Source: Acidimicrobiales bacterium
GTDB lineage: Bacteria > Actinomycetota > Acidimicrobiia > Acidimicrobiales > Iamiaceae
NCBI GenBank assembly: GCA_020439505.1
Contig: JAGQSO010000035.1
Coordinates: 1 to 53,691, forward strand
Direction: 5' to 3'
DNA length: 53,691 bases
Positions 1-10,121 of the stretch are shown piece by piece; within the stretch, counting starts at the first letter, position 1; each line of letters opens with the position of its first letter. The translations under genes and the position numbers were made by a program. The notes below the pieces were generated by a model. The model saw only the letters and a program-made list of their open reading frames with translations. It ran no database searches and was not told where the DNA came from.

Positions 1-2
1 AG

Positions 3-113
3 CGCATCGCTTTCGGGTTCAAATCCTTCCGGAACTACCGGATCCGCACCCTGCTCTACGCCGGCCAACCCAATTGGGACCTGCTAGCCCACATCACCCC
101 GACTCCCCCGTGA
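3..113 (+). CDS. 3' end of ISL3-family transposase (partial)
   Basis: An open frame enters from the left edge and ends at TGA 111-113, giving 36 residues. The text reads GFKSFRNYRIRTLLYAG near its middle, which resembles the C-terminus of ISL3-family (IS204/IS1001/IS1096/IS1165) transposases, where a G-F-x-N-F-x-N-Y-R-x-R-x-L-L pattern closes the protein. The catalytic DDE residues lie outside the window, so intactness cannot be judged. It lies about 100 bp before the P450 gene and is followed at once by a sequence matching the expected terminal repeat. Family call is from pattern memory only; moderately sure. Confidence 0.7.
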   Translation, partial: RIAFGFKSFRNYRIRTLLYAGQPNWDLLAHITPTPP

Positions 114-129
114 AATCCGAAGCACCCCC
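105..129 (+). repeat. Probable right terminal inverted repeat of the ISL3-type element
   Basis: Read on the minus strand the segment gives GGGGGTGCTTCGGATTTCAC. This resembles ISL3-family ends, typically GGnTCTTCnGATTT-like, and lies directly at the transposase stop codon where the right end is expected. The partner left repeat and the target duplication are outside the window, so the exact outer edge is uncertain. Confidence 0.5.
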
Positions 130-147
130 AAGCCTCGCCAAGGATGC

Positions 148-182
148 CGGTAACGGCAGAAACCCGATAACGGGTGTTACCG
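148..182. promoter_or_regulatory. Nested inverted repeat upstream of the P450 gene
   Basis: Outer arms CGGTAAC (148-154) and GTTACCG (176-182) enclose inner arms ACCCG (162-166) and CGGGT (171-175) around ATAA. It could fold as a bulged 12-bp hairpin or serve as an operator. The outer half-sites equal those of the palindrome at 5854-5869 but in the opposite order. It lies between the IS end and the P450 start at 211/217, so it could also derive from the insertion. Confidence 0.5.
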
Positions 183-210
183 TCAGGGTTCAACGTCGGT
201 TCACAAGGGG

Positions 211-1446
211 ATGTCGATGACCGATCTGGATTCGGGGCCCAGGGACTGGGCCACGGAGTTCGACCACACCCACGAGGACTATGCCGCCGCCGCGCCCGAG
301 ATCTGGGATGAGCTGCGCCAGCGCTGCCCGGTGGCCCACTCCCCCGCCCACGGCGGGGTCTGGCTGCCCACCCGCCACGCCGACGTGTCCGCGGTGGCCA
401 ACGACACCACCCGGTTCAGCTCCGAAGGCATCATCGTCAACCGGTTCAAGCCTTCGGGCCTGGCCCCCATGGGCTACGCGCCCCCGATCACCTCGGACCC
501 CCCGTTCCACTCCGATGCCCGGCGTCTCCTGCTGCCGGCCTTCGCCCCCCGTCAGATCGAACGCTGGGAGGAGGCGACCCGACAGACCTGCCGCGAACTG
601 ATCCGCGACCTGTTGGAGGAAGCAGGTCCCGACGGGGTGGTCGACGCCGCCACCGGCTACGCCCAGCACATCCCGGTTCGGGTGATCGCCGAGATGCTCG
701 GACTACCCCGCGAGGACGGCGACCGCTTCCGCACCTTCATCCACCGGATCCTCGAGAAGCCCGGTGAGTACACCGATTCGATCGCCCCCGAGGACACCCT
801 CGTCCACTACCTGAGCGAGGTGATCCGCAGCCGCCGGCGCGAACCTCCCCGCGACGACCTGATCGGGTTCCTGCTCAGCGCCGAGATGGACGGTCGCCCC
901 CTCACCGACGAGCACATCTTCGGTTCGATCGCCCTGTTGTTGGTGGCCGGAATCGACACCACCTGGTCAGCGATCGGGGCCAGCATCTGGCACCTCGCCC
1001 AGCACCCCGAGGACCGCCGGCGCCTGCGGGAGGACCCGTCGGTGCTGCCGTTCGCCATCGAGGAGTTCCTCCGGTTCTACGCCCCGGTCACCATGGCCCG
1101 GATCGTGGCCGAAGGGGTCGACGATGCCGCCATCGGCGACTGCCCGGTGGCGTCCCGGGACTGGGTCCTGCTGACCTTTCCCGCCGCCAACCGGGACCCC
1201 GAAGCGTTCGAGGATGCCGACCGTTTCGTGATCGACCGCCAGCGCAACCGGCATCTCGCCTTCGGGCTGGGCATCCACCGTTGCCTGGGTTCGAACCTGG
1301 CCCGCATGGAGCTGACCGTCGCGGTCCAGGAATGGCTGAGCGCCGTCGAGGAGTTCGAACTTTCCGACCCGACCGGCGTCCGCTGGTCCACCGGGCAGGT
1401 CCGGGGGCCACGAGAACTGCCGGTAAGAATCCTCCGGGAGATCTGA
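211..1446 (+). CDS. Cytochrome P450 monooxygenase
   Basis: A 411-residue soluble bacterial P450, normal length for the family. Visible motifs are the I-helix oxygen-activation segment AGIDTT (about 246-251), the K-helix ExxR (E285 to R288) and the heme loop FGLGIHRCLG with Cys358 as the proximal thiolate ligand. It hydroxylates or otherwise oxidises an unidentified small organic substrate using electrons from a ferredoxin. The AAGGGG ribosome site ends at 210, abutting ATG 211, so the in-frame ATG 217 (6-nt spacing) is the likelier start. Its TGA overlaps the ATG of the ferredoxin by one base, so the two are coupled. Subfamily and substrate cannot be assigned by eye. Confidence 0.95.
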   Translation: MSMTDLDSGPRDWATEFDHTHEDYAAAAPEIWDELRQRCPVAHSPAHGGVWLPTRHADVSAVANDTTRFSSEGIIVNRFKPSGLAPMGYAPPITSDPPFHSDARRLLLPAFAPRQIERWEEATRQTCRELIRDLLEEAGPDGVVDAATGYAQHIPVRVIAEMLGLPREDGDRFRTFIHRILEKPGEYTDSIAPEDTLVHYLSEVIRSRRREPPRDDLIGFLLSAEMDGRPLTDEHIFGSIALLLVAGIDTTWSAIGASIWHLAQHPEDRRRLREDPSVLPFAIEEFLRFYAPVTMARIVAEGVDDAAIGDCPVASRDWVLLTFPAANRDPEAFEDADRFVIDRQRNRHLAFGLGIHRCLGSNLARMELTVAVQEWLSAVEEFELSDPTGVRWSTGQVRGPRELPVRILREI

Positions 1447-1649
1447 TGCACATCGAACTGGACCGCAGCGCCTGCCAGGGCCACGGCCGCTGCTACGCCC
1501 TGGCCTCGGCGCTCTTCGAGCCCGACGACGAGGGTTACTCCGTCTTGTTGGTGGAAGGTGAGATCCCCGCCGAACTAGAAGACGCCGCCCGCCTGGCGGC
1601 CGACAACTGCCCCGAGTACGCCATCACCTGCCATCCTGCCCAGTCCTAG
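1446..1649 (+). CDS. Single-cluster ferredoxin, P450 partner
   Basis: A 67-residue acidic ferredoxin with the pattern C-x2-H-x2-C near residue 10 (CQGHGRC) and a C-terminal NCP. In this actinobacterial P450-redox-partner class one residue of the CxxxxxC(x)nCP motif is often non-Cys, and here His takes the position of the usual second Cys, consistent with a 3Fe-4S or unusual 4Fe-4S cluster. It starts one base inside the P450 stop (TGATG), which implies translational coupling and a role as that enzyme's electron donor. A ferredoxin reductase is not encoded nearby. Confidence 0.9.
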   Translation: MHIELDRSACQGHGRCYALASALFEPDDEGYSVLLVEGEIPAELEDAARLAADNCPEYAITCHPAQS

Positions 1650-1700
1650 CGGGACCTTCTGCCCTGTCACCTCCACGACGGGCTGGATGACGATGGCTCC

Positions 1701-2651
1701 ATGGACCACCGAGTCCCTCCGGGGTCGATCGTCGTTGGCGTGGACGGCTCCAAGGGTTCACACCGAGCGGCACGCTGGGCGCTGGCCGAAGCTCGCGCCT
1801 GGCAAGCGCCGCTGTGCCTGGTCCACGTCTGGTCACCACCGATCGTCGACTGGCCGGTTCCGGTCGGTACCGCATACGTCGACCTGGCGGCACTCCCCAG
1901 CCCGTCGGCCGCGATCCTCGATGCCGCCGAGTCCACCCTCTCCGAGGAGGCCGGGATCGATGGTATCGAGGTGCACAAGCTCGCCCTCGACGGTCAACCC
2001 ACCCCCACCCTGATCGCAGCCGCCCAAGGCTCGCGGGCGCTGGTCCTGGGAACCCGCGGCCACGGCGGCTTCGCCGGCCTGCTGTTGGGTTCGGTCGTGG
2101 CCGCCTGCCTGCACCACGGCCCCTCACCGGTGATAGCGGTCGGAGGAGACACGTCCCTACCCGGTGAAGCTCCCGTGGTCGTAGGAATCGACTCCTCGGG
2201 CGGTTCACGGGCCGCCTTGGACTGGGCCGCGGCCGAGGCACGGACCCACGGGGTCCTGCTGCGGGTGGTGCACGGATGGGATCCGGCGGCGGTGACCCCG
2301 CCCGGCCCTTCGACCTCGGGTTCTCTGGACGGCGAAGAGTTCGTCATCGCCGCCGACCGCTACCTGACCGGAGTCGTCGATGCGGCCCTCGCCGACCTCG
2401 CACCCGAGGACACCCCCGAGGTCGAGTGCCTAGCCGTTCCCGCCCCCGCCGCCGAGGCGCTGCTGTGGGAAGCCCGCAACGCGTCCCTGCTGGTGGTGGG
2501 CTCCCGGGGACGGGGCGGCTTCGCCGGTCTGTTGCTGGGATCGGTCAGCCGCCAGTGCGCCAACTACGCCCCCTGCCCGGTGGCGGTGGTCCCCGGCGGA
2601 TCCCAGGCTTTGGGTCCTGGATTGGTCCAGTCGTCGTCACTGCGAGGGTGA
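1701..2651 (+). CDS. Tandem universal stress protein (two UspA domains)
   Basis: 316 residues holding two Usp domains, roughly 8-148 and 158-305. Each has the ATP-binding signature G-x2-G-x9-G-S (GTRG...GS and GSRG...GS), so both halves probably bind nucleotide. Tandem Usp proteins are common in actinobacteria and are linked to hypoxia, dormancy and redox stress. The CBS-pair protein nearby fits a nucleotide-sensing theme. The stop at 2649-2651 overlaps the 3' end of the convergent STAS-like gene by 15 nt. ATG 1701 precedes a short tail before the first beta strand (SIVVGVDGS), so the start is reasonable. Confidence 0.93.
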   Translation: MDHRVPPGSIVVGVDGSKGSHRAARWALAEARAWQAPLCLVHVWSPPIVDWPVPVGTAYVDLAALPSPSAAILDAAESTLSEEAGIDGIEVHKLALDGQPTPTLIAAAQGSRALVLGTRGHGGFAGLLLGSVVAACLHHGPSPVIAVGGDTSLPGEAPVVVGIDSSGGSRAALDWAAAEARTHGVLLRVVHGWDPAAVTPPGPSTSGSLDGEEFVIAADRYLTGVVDAALADLAPEDTPEVECLAVPAPAAEALLWEARNASLLVVGSRGRGGFAGLLLGSVSRQCANYAPCPVAVVPGGSQALGPGLVQSSSLRG

Positions 2652-3128
2652 TCGCGGTGCTCGCTCGGTGACCGATCCCGGCCGGGATCCAGGTCCCACC
2701 GACTCGCGGGCAGAGTGATCACCCCACAGCGTCACCACGTCGACCACCGGGACCTCAGGGGGAACTTCGGTGCGTGCGGCCGCCACCGCGGTGGATACGT
2801 CGGGCAGAACGGCGATCCGGCGGCACAGTCGACGGAGGGTACGTCGATGGTCGACACGGTCGTCCACGATGCGGAAGCGATGCCAGGTCGGCACGGCCTC
2901 CAGACGCAGGACGATCCAGGCCAGTTCGTCGGCGGCCACCTCCAGGAGGCTGACATCGACCACCACCGGACCGAGGTCGGGAACGCCTCCCAGGATGTGG
3001 TCGGCGACGTCGTGGGCCGATGAGGTGGACGGCACTGCACCGGCCACCGTCACCACCGTGACCTGGGACTCGGTCCTCACCACGACCTCGACAGGAGCGA
3101 CTAGGTCCCCCACGAGTTCATGATGCAC
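2637..3128 (-). CDS. STAS-like domain protein
   Basis: 163 residues. Residues about 12-120 show an alternating strand/helix layout (VTVVTVAGAVP, then GPVVVDVSLLE, then a helix region) like a STAS domain such as anti-anti-sigma factors. I do not see the canonical phosphorylatable Ser motif of SpoIIAA, so an antagonist role is uncertain. The C-terminal 40 residues look disordered. It converges on, and overlaps by 15 nt, the Usp gene. It is divergent from the CBS-pair gene with about 90 bp between them. The coding call rests on coherent hydrophobic strands. Confidence 0.65.
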   Translation of the reverse strand: MHHELVGDLVAPVEVVVRTESQVTVVTVAGAVPSTSSAHDVADHILGGVPDLGPVVVDVSLLEVAADELAWIVLRLEAVPTWHRFRIVDDRVDHRRTLRRLCRRIAVLPDVSTAVAAARTEVPPEVPVVDVVTLWGDHSARESVGPGSRPGSVTERAPRSPSQ

Positions 3129-3219
3129 CCGGTCCCGCCTAGACGACAGGGACCAAGGTCACGCTCCGCCCCAACCTCTGACCGTTGCCGTCACCGTCGG
3201 GACACGGCATCCTGTCGAC

Positions 3220-3717
3220 ATGACCACCACCGATGGCCCCCTTGACCCCGACGAAATGGACATCGAGTTCGACCTCGAAGACGGGGCGCTGGGCGGAGGG
3301 GTCTCCGCCGTCGGCGCGCTGACCATCGCCACCCTCATCGACGGTCCCGTCACCCGCACCACCCCCGACGCAACCCTCTACGAGGTGGCCGCTCTCCTCG
3401 CCGCCGACGACATCGGCGCCCTGGTGGTGGACGACGGCGGCGATGGCGAGGAGGAGGCGACCGCGGTCGTCACCGAGCGGGACGTGATCCGGGCCCTGGC
3501 CAACCTCGCCGATCCGGCCGAGGTACGGGTCCACTCCATCGCCAGCACCAACCTGGTGTGGTGTGACGTGACGGCCACGGTGGCCGAGGTGGCCGAGTTG
3601 ATGTCGGAGCGGTACCTGCGCCACATCCTGGTGGAGGACGACGGGGACCTGGTCGGAATCGTGTCATCGAGGGACCTGCTCGGCGTGTACGCCGCCGCCG
3701 AGGACCTGGACGACTGA
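3220..3717 (+). CDS. CBS-pair domain protein
   Basis: 165 residues with an acidic N-terminal tail and two CBS modules (about 38-98 and 103-160), including the typical endings VVTERDVIRAL and IVSSRDLLGVY. CBS pairs bind adenosine nucleotides and act as energy sensors or regulatory modules. This stand-alone form has no catalytic domain. It sits with the Usp protein, as commonly seen in actinobacterial dormancy/stress loci. ATG 3220 is the first codon of the frame. Confidence 0.9.
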   Translation: MTTTDGPLDPDEMDIEFDLEDGALGGGVSAVGALTIATLIDGPVTRTTPDATLYEVAALLAADDIGALVVDDGGDGEEEATAVVTERDVIRALANLADPAEVRVHSIASTNLVWCDVTATVAEVAELMSERYLRHILVEDDGDLVGIVSSRDLLGVYAAAEDLDD

Positions 3718-3755
3718 TCCGCAGTGCCCGCCTCCGGGTGGACCATGATCCTCCC

Positions 3756-4427
3756 ATGACCACCGAGACGGCAGTCGAAGAATCCCCGGCGACCCCAGTC
3801 TTGGATCGGTGGGATCTGGCCGCCGCGGTGATCCTCAGCCTGGCGACTCTGGCCTCGGCGTGGAGCAGTTACCAGGCGGCCCGGTGGAGCACCACCTACG
3901 GCAAGGAGAACCGCGCCGCCGTCCAGGCTCGCTTCGCCGCCACCAAGGAGTCCGAGCGGGCGGGGCGCAGACAGACCATCGACGTCACCACCTTCTCGGT
4001 CTGGCTGGAGGCCTGGGTGCGGGGCAACACCGAGGTGGCCGACGAGATCCGGGAGCGATTCCGACCCGAGTTGGCGGTGGCCTTCGACGAGTGGTTCCCC
4101 CCCGGCCAAGACCAATCGGTGCTGCCCCCGGGTACCCCCTTCGATCTGGAGTCCTACCGCTCCGAAGCCGACGAGTCGATGCAGCGGTTGCTGGCCACCG
4201 CCGAGGAACGCACCGCTACCGCCGACGAGGCCAGCCAGACCGGCGACACCTTCATCCTGACCGCGGTTCTCTACGCCTCGGTCCTGTTCTTCGCCGGGAT
4301 CGCGACCAAATTGTCCGACCCCCGTGCCGAACACCTCGCGGTGGGCCTGAGCGGGACGATGTTCGTGGTGGCCACCGCCGTGGTCCTCTCCCTCCCCCAC
4401 ACCATCTACATCACCTCCCTCACCTGA
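3756..4427 (+). CDS. Conserved membrane protein with cytoplasmic-helix insert, function unknown
   Basis: 223 residues from ATG 3756; an upstream in-frame GTG at 3738 is possible. One transmembrane helix lies near residues 20-38, then a charged helical central region rich in Arg/Glu, then two C-terminal hydrophobic segments (about 163-182 and 193-212). The layout (helix, roughly 120-residue soluble coil, two helices) recalls the DUF4337-type membrane proteins, but that comparison is tentative. It follows the CBS gene by 38 bp in the same direction, so cotranscription is likely. A strong hairpin lies 50 bp downstream. Confidence 0.8.
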   Translation: MTTETAVEESPATPVLDRWDLAAAVILSLATLASAWSSYQAARWSTTYGKENRAAVQARFAATKESERAGRRQTIDVTTFSVWLEAWVRGNTEVADEIRERFRPELAVAFDEWFPPGQDQSVLPPGTPFDLESYRSEADESMQRLLATAEERTATADEASQTGDTFILTAVLYASVLFFAGIATKLSDPRAEHLAVGLSGTMFVVATAVVLSLPHTIYITSLT

Positions 4428-4479
4428 CGTCGAGCCGAGGTCCCAGAACCGGCGGGTCGGGGTCGATGCCAAAACTGCC

Positions 4480-4523
4480 ACCGGCGTGGGCCGGCTCCCA
4501 TCAGGGGATTGGCCCACGCCGGT
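4480..4523. terminator. Convergent-gene terminator hairpin
   Basis: A perfect 13-bp stem, ACCGGCGTGGGCC (4480-4492) with GGCCCACGCCGGT (4511-4523), around an 18-nt loop. It lies between the plus-strand membrane protein and the minus-strand acyl-CoA dehydrogenase, so it can serve both directions. No long U tract is present on either side, as is usual for high-GC actinobacteria. Confidence 0.8.
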
Positions 4524-4547
4524 TCAGAACCGGATCGCGAGGATTCG

Positions 4548-5777
4548 CTACTCGATGCGCAGACCCGAGATGGCCCGGGAGATGACCAGTTGCTGGATCT
4601 GCTCGGTGCCCTCGAAGATGTCGAAGATCTTGGCGTCACGGTGCCAACGCTCGACCGGGTACTCGCGGGTGTAGCCGTAGCCGCCCAGGATCTGGATGGC
4701 GCGCTCGGTGGTCCACACCGCGACGCGGCCAGCCTTGAGCTTGGACTGGCTGCCCTCGGCGTTGACGTACTTGCCGTTGCGGCTGAGCCAGGCGGCGCGG
4801 TGCACCAGGAGCCGGGCGGCGTCGATCTCGGTGATCATGTCGGCCAGCATGAAGGCGATCGACTGGTTCTTGATGATCGGCTTGCCGAAGGCCATGCGCT
4901 CCTGGGCGTACTGGAGCGAGTACTCGTAGGCGGCGCGGGCCACGCCGATGGCCATGGCGCCCACGGCGGGGCGGGTGGCCTCGAAGGTGGCCATGGCGGG
5001 CTGCTTGCCCGAGGACTCGGTGGCCGGCTTGTTGAGGGCCTCGCGGGCGCGGGCGAGCTTCTCGTCGAGCTTCTCCTTGCCGCCGAGCAGGCACGAGCCG
5101 GGGACCCGGACGTCCTCGAGCACCACCTCGGTGGTGTGGGAGGCCTTGATGCCGTGCTTCTTGTACTTCTGCCCCTGGGACAGACCGGGGGTGTCGGGGG
5201 GCACGATGAAGCTGGCTTGACCGCGGCCCTTGAGCTCGGGGTCGACGGCGGCGACGACCACGTGGATGTTGGCGATGCCACCGTTGGTGATCCACGCCTT
5301 GGTGCCGTTGAGCACCCACTCGTCCTTGGCTTCGTCGTACACGGCGCGGGTGCGCAGGGAGCTCACGTCGGAACCGGCATCGGGCTCGGATACGCAGAAG
5401 GCGGCGAGCTTGACGTCATCGGCGGTGCCGTAGCATTGGGGCACCCACTCCATGACCTGCTCGGCGGTGCCGTTGCCGGCGATCCCAGCGGCGGCCAGTC
5501 CAGAGCCCATGATCGACAGGCCGATGCCGGCGTCGCCCCAGAACAGCTCCTCGATCACCAGCGGCATGGTCAGGCCCGAGGCGTCGAACATGGCCTGGGC
5601 CATGAAGTCGAAGCCGTACAAGCCGATCTTGGCCGCCTCCTGGACGATGGGCCAGGGGAACTCCTCGCGCTCGTCCCACTCTTCACCGGCGGGGCGGATC
5701 ACGTCCTTCGCGAACTGGTGGACCCAGTCCTTGAGCTGTTCTTGTTCCTCGTTGATAGCGAGGGAGAACTCTGCCAT
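4548..5777 (-). CDS. Acyl-CoA dehydrogenase
   Basis: 409 residues, full length. It shows the FAD-contact segment FCVSEPDAGSD and the C-terminal FEGTEQIQ, whose Glu matches the catalytic base of short/medium-chain acyl-CoA dehydrogenases. It oxidises a fatty or branched acyl-CoA to the trans-2-enoyl-CoA, passing electrons to ETF. A 30-residue insert around 240-270 (rich in Lys, Glu and Ala) is longer than in MCAD. The start ATG at 5777 has purine-rich sequence (GGAAGAAGG) upstream. The palindrome at 5854-5869, about 80 bp upstream, suggests repression by a TetR-type regulator. Confidence 0.95.
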   Translation of the reverse strand: MAEFSLAINEEQEQLKDWVHQFAKDVIRPAGEEWDEREEFPWPIVQEAAKIGLYGFDFMAQAMFDASGLTMPLVIEELFWGDAGIGLSIMGSGLAAAGIAGNGTAEQVMEWVPQCYGTADDVKLAAFCVSEPDAGSDVSSLRTRAVYDEAKDEWVLNGTKAWITNGGIANIHVVVAAVDPELKGRGQASFIVPPDTPGLSQGQKYKKHGIKASHTTEVVLEDVRVPGSCLLGGKEKLDEKLARAREALNKPATESSGKQPAMATFEATRPAVGAMAIGVARAAYEYSLQYAQERMAFGKPIIKNQSIAFMLADMITEIDAARLLVHRAAWLSRNGKYVNAEGSQSKLKAGRVAVWTTERAIQILGGYGYTREYPVERWHRDAKIFDIFEGTEQIQQLVISRAISGLRIE

Positions 5778-5853
5778 GGGTTGACCTTCTTCCGAGCAGA
5801 TCGGGCTGGGATCGCCATCCCCTTGCGATGCGACCCCGAGGCGGGTGAGCTAG

Positions 5854-5869
5854 GTTACCGACCGGTAAC
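5854..5869. promoter_or_regulatory. 16-bp palindromic operator, TetR type
   Basis: GTTACCG-AC-CGGTAAC is a perfect inverted repeat located 77 bp upstream of the minus-strand acyl-CoA dehydrogenase start. TetR-family regulators of actinobacterial fatty-acid genes bind sites of this size and symmetry, with an ACCGGT-like core. The regulator is not in this window. Confidence 0.7.
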
Positions 5870-5937
5870 AACCAAGATGTTACGGGACGGCACCAAGTGT
5901 GCCAAAACCATGGGGCACCGCGTCGCGGCAACCACGA

Positions 5938-5965
5938 CCGACCCGACCGGGAAGGACCGGGTCGG
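5938..5965 (-). terminator. Probable cysS terminator
   Basis: An 8-bp perfect stem CCGACCCG (5938-5945) / CGGGTCGG (5958-5965) with a 12-nt loop begins 6 nt past the cysS stop codon on the minus strand. There is no U tract, so its efficiency is uncertain. Confidence 0.5.
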
Positions 5966-5971
5966 AGACGG

Positions 5972-7420
<1,449 letters not shown>

Positions 7421-7490
7421 CCCGTCATCTTGGCCGATCGGACCCAACCGGTTCGGAGCCCTCCGGGGGTGACCGGTACCTTGGTGCGCC

Positions 7491-10121
7491 ATGGGTCAGC
7501 CGACAGTTCCCGAGAAACCGACGCTGGACGGGCTCGAGTCCCGCTGGGGCACGGTTTGGGAACAACAGGGCACCTACGCCTTCGACCGCACCGCCGAGCG
7601 GGCCGACGTGTTCTCCATCGACACCCCGCCGCCCACCGTGTCGGGATCGCTGCACGTGGGCCACATCTTCAGCTACACCCACACCGACACCGTGGCCCGC
7701 TACCAGCGGATGCGGGGACGCTCGGTCTTCTACCCCATGGGTTGGGACGACAACGGCCTCCCCACCGAACGCCGGGTCGAGAACTTCTACGGGGTGCGCT
7801 GTGACCCGTCGGTCCCCTTCGTCGAGGGCTACCGCCCGCCCGACAAGCCGGCCAAGAAACGCCAGGACTTCGAGGCCATCAGCCGCCGCAACTTCATCGA
7901 CCTGTGCGAGGAGCTGACCGCCACCGACGAGCAGGTGTTCGAGGACCTGTTCCGCCTCGTCGGCCTGTCCATCGACTGGTCCTTCACCTACACCACCGTC
8001 GGACCCCGTTCCCAGCGCATCAGCCAGCGGGCGTTCCTGCGCAACCTGGCCCGCGGCGAGGCCTACTCCCAAGAGGCCCCGAGCCTGTGGGACACCACCT
8101 TCCAGACCGCGGTGGCCCAGGCCGAACTCGAGGACCGGGAGCGCCCCGGCGCCTACCACGACCTGGCCTTTCACCGCTCCGACGGCGACGGCGACGTGGT
8201 CATCTCCACCACCCGACCCGAGCTGGTGGTGAGCTGCGTGGCTCTGGTCGCCCACCCCGACGACGAGCGCTACCAGCCGCTGTTCGGGTCCACCGTCACC
8301 ACCCCGATCTTCGGGGTCGAAGTCCCGGTCAAGGCCCACCACCTGGCCGAACCCGACAAGGGCACCGGCATCGCCATGATCTGTACCTTCGGCGACCTGA
8401 CCGACGTGATCTGGTGGCGCGAGCTCGACTTGGACACCAGGGCCGTTCTGGGCAAGGACGGTCGCTTCCCCACCGAAGCTCCGGCCTGGCTCACCACCGA
8501 ATCGGCCCGCGACGCCTACGCCCGCTTCGCCGGCAAGGCGGCGGGTGGAGCGCAGCAGGTCATGGTCGAGTTGCTCACCGAATCGGGTGAGCTGCTGGGC
8601 GCACCCAAGAAGATCAACCACCCGGTCAAGTTCTACGAGAAGGGCGACAAGCCCCTCGAGATCGTCACCACCCGCCAGTGGTACATCCGCAACGGAGGCC
8701 GGGACGAAGCCCTGCGCCAGACCATGTTGGACCGGGGCGCCCAGCTCGCCTGGCATCCCGACTACATGCGTCACCGCTACGACAACTGGGTCGGTGGCCT
8801 CAACGGCGACTGGCTGATCTCGCGCCAGCGGTTCTTCGGGGTGCCGATCCCGCTGTGGTACCGCCTCGACGCCGACGCCAACCCCGACTACGACAACCCG
8901 ATCACCCCCGACGAGGCGACCCTGCCCGTCGATCCCCAGTCCCACGTGCCCCCGGACTACACCGCGGATCAGCGCGATCAGCCCGGCGGGTTCACCGGCG
9001 ACCCCGACGTGATGGACACCTGGGCCACCTCCTCGCTCACCCCCCAGATCGCCTGTGCATGGGAGGAGGACGCCGACCTGTTCGCCCGCACCTTCCCCAT
9101 GGACGTTCGGCCCCAGGCCCATGAGATCATCCGCACCTGGTTGTTCTCGACGGTGGTGCGCAGCCACTTCGAACACGGCACCGTGCCGTGGACCAACGCC
9201 GCCCTGTCGGGGTGGATCCTCGATCCCGACCGCAAGAAGATGTCCAAGTCGGTCGGCAACGTCGTGGTCCCCACCGACCTGTTGGAACAGCACGGTGCCG
9301 ACGCGGTGCGCTACTGGGCGGCCAGTGCCCGCCCCGGCACCGACACCGCCTTCGACGCCGGTCAGATGAAGATCGGCCGCCGCCTGGCCATCAAGATCCT
9401 CAACGCCTCCAAGTTCGCCCTGGGCCTGGGCCCGGCCCCCGCCGATGCCCCGGTCACCGAGGCGTTGGACCGCGCCGTGCTGGCCGAGTTGGCCGACCTG
9501 GTCGACGACGCCACCCGGGCCTTCGACGCCTTCGACTACGCCCGGTCCCTCCAGCGCACCGAGGACCTGTTCTGGCGGTTCTGCGACGACTACCTGGAAC
9601 TGGTCAAGGTCCGGGCCTACGGCTCGGGTCCCGACGACGCCACGCCCGGCGCGGTGTCGGCCCGGGTCGCCCTGCGCGAGGCGCTGTCCACCCTGCTGCG
9701 GCTGTTCGCCCCCTTCCTGCCCTACGTGACCGAAGAGGTGTGGTCGTGGTGCCGCATCGATGACGGGGCGCTCCCGGGCTTCGAATCACCATCGGTCCAC
9801 CTGTCCACCTGGCCCGACGGAAACCGGCTCCGGGATCTCGCCGGCGATGCCGATGCCACCACGCTGACGGTGGCATCGGAGGTGTTGGGACGGATCCGCA
9901 AGGCCAAGTCCGATGCCAAGGTGTCGATGCGAGCCGATGTGGAATCCGTGGTGGTGGCCGACACGCCGGTGCGCTTGGCGGCGTTGGATGCCGCGTCCAC
10001 CGACGTCCGAGACGCCGGCAAGGTGGCCGAGTTGGTCACCGCCGCGGTCAGCGACGGTCAGGAGCCGTCGGTGACGGTGAGGTTGGCCGAGGTTCCCGCC
10101 GACCCGACCCCCCAGGGGTGA
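7491..10121 (+). CDS. valS: Valyl-tRNA synthetase
   Basis: 876 residues. It contains the HIGH signature HVGH (55-58, after PPPTVSGSL), a large CP1 editing domain (about 200-360), KMSKS near residue 583, and an anticodon-binding domain from about 655. The C-terminal region is short, ending soon after a segment with limited coiled-coil character, so the long ValS C-terminal coiled coil appears reduced. It charges tRNA-Val. The ATG at 7491 is the only plausible start. The stop overlaps the GTG of the downstream DUF5522 gene (GTGA), indicating coupling. Confidence 0.96.
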   Translation: MGQPTVPEKPTLDGLESRWGTVWEQQGTYAFDRTAERADVFSIDTPPPTVSGSLHVGHIFSYTHTDTVARYQRMRGRSVFYPMGWDDNGLPTERRVENFYGVRCDPSVPFVEGYRPPDKPAKKRQDFEAISRRNFIDLCEELTATDEQVFEDLFRLVGLSIDWSFTYTTVGPRSQRISQRAFLRNLARGEAYSQEAPSLWDTTFQTAVAQAELEDRERPGAYHDLAFHRSDGDGDVVISTTRPELVVSCVALVAHPDDERYQPLFGSTVTTPIFGVEVPVKAHHLAEPDKGTGIAMICTFGDLTDVIWWRELDLDTRAVLGKDGRFPTEAPAWLTTESARDAYARFAGKAAGGAQQVMVELLTESGELLGAPKKINHPVKFYEKGDKPLEIVTTRQWYIRNGGRDEALRQTMLDRGAQLAWHPDYMRHRYDNWVGGLNGDWLISRQRFFGVPIPLWYRLDADANPDYDNPITPDEATLPVDPQSHVPPDYTADQRDQPGGFTGDPDVMDTWATSSLTPQIACAWEEDADLFARTFPMDVRPQAHEIIRTWLFSTVVRSHFEHGTVPWTNAALSGWILDPDRKKMSKSVGNVVVPTDLLEQHGADAVRYWAASARPGTDTAFDAGQMKIGRRLAIKILNASKFALGLGPAPADAPVTEALDRAVLAELADLVDDATRAFDAFDYARSLQRTEDLFWRFCDDYLELVKVRAYGSGPDDATPGAVSARVALREALSTLLRLFAPFLPYVTEEVWSWCRIDDGALPGFESPSVHLSTWPDGNRLRDLAGDADATTLTVASEVLGRIRKAKSDAKVSMRADVESVVVADTPVRLAALDAASTDVRDAGKVAELVTAAVSDGQEPSVTVRLAEVPADPTPQG

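Noticed and set aside
7425..9293. 622-codon minus frame opposite valS
   Set aside because: Antisense shadow rich in Gly and Val with no motif.
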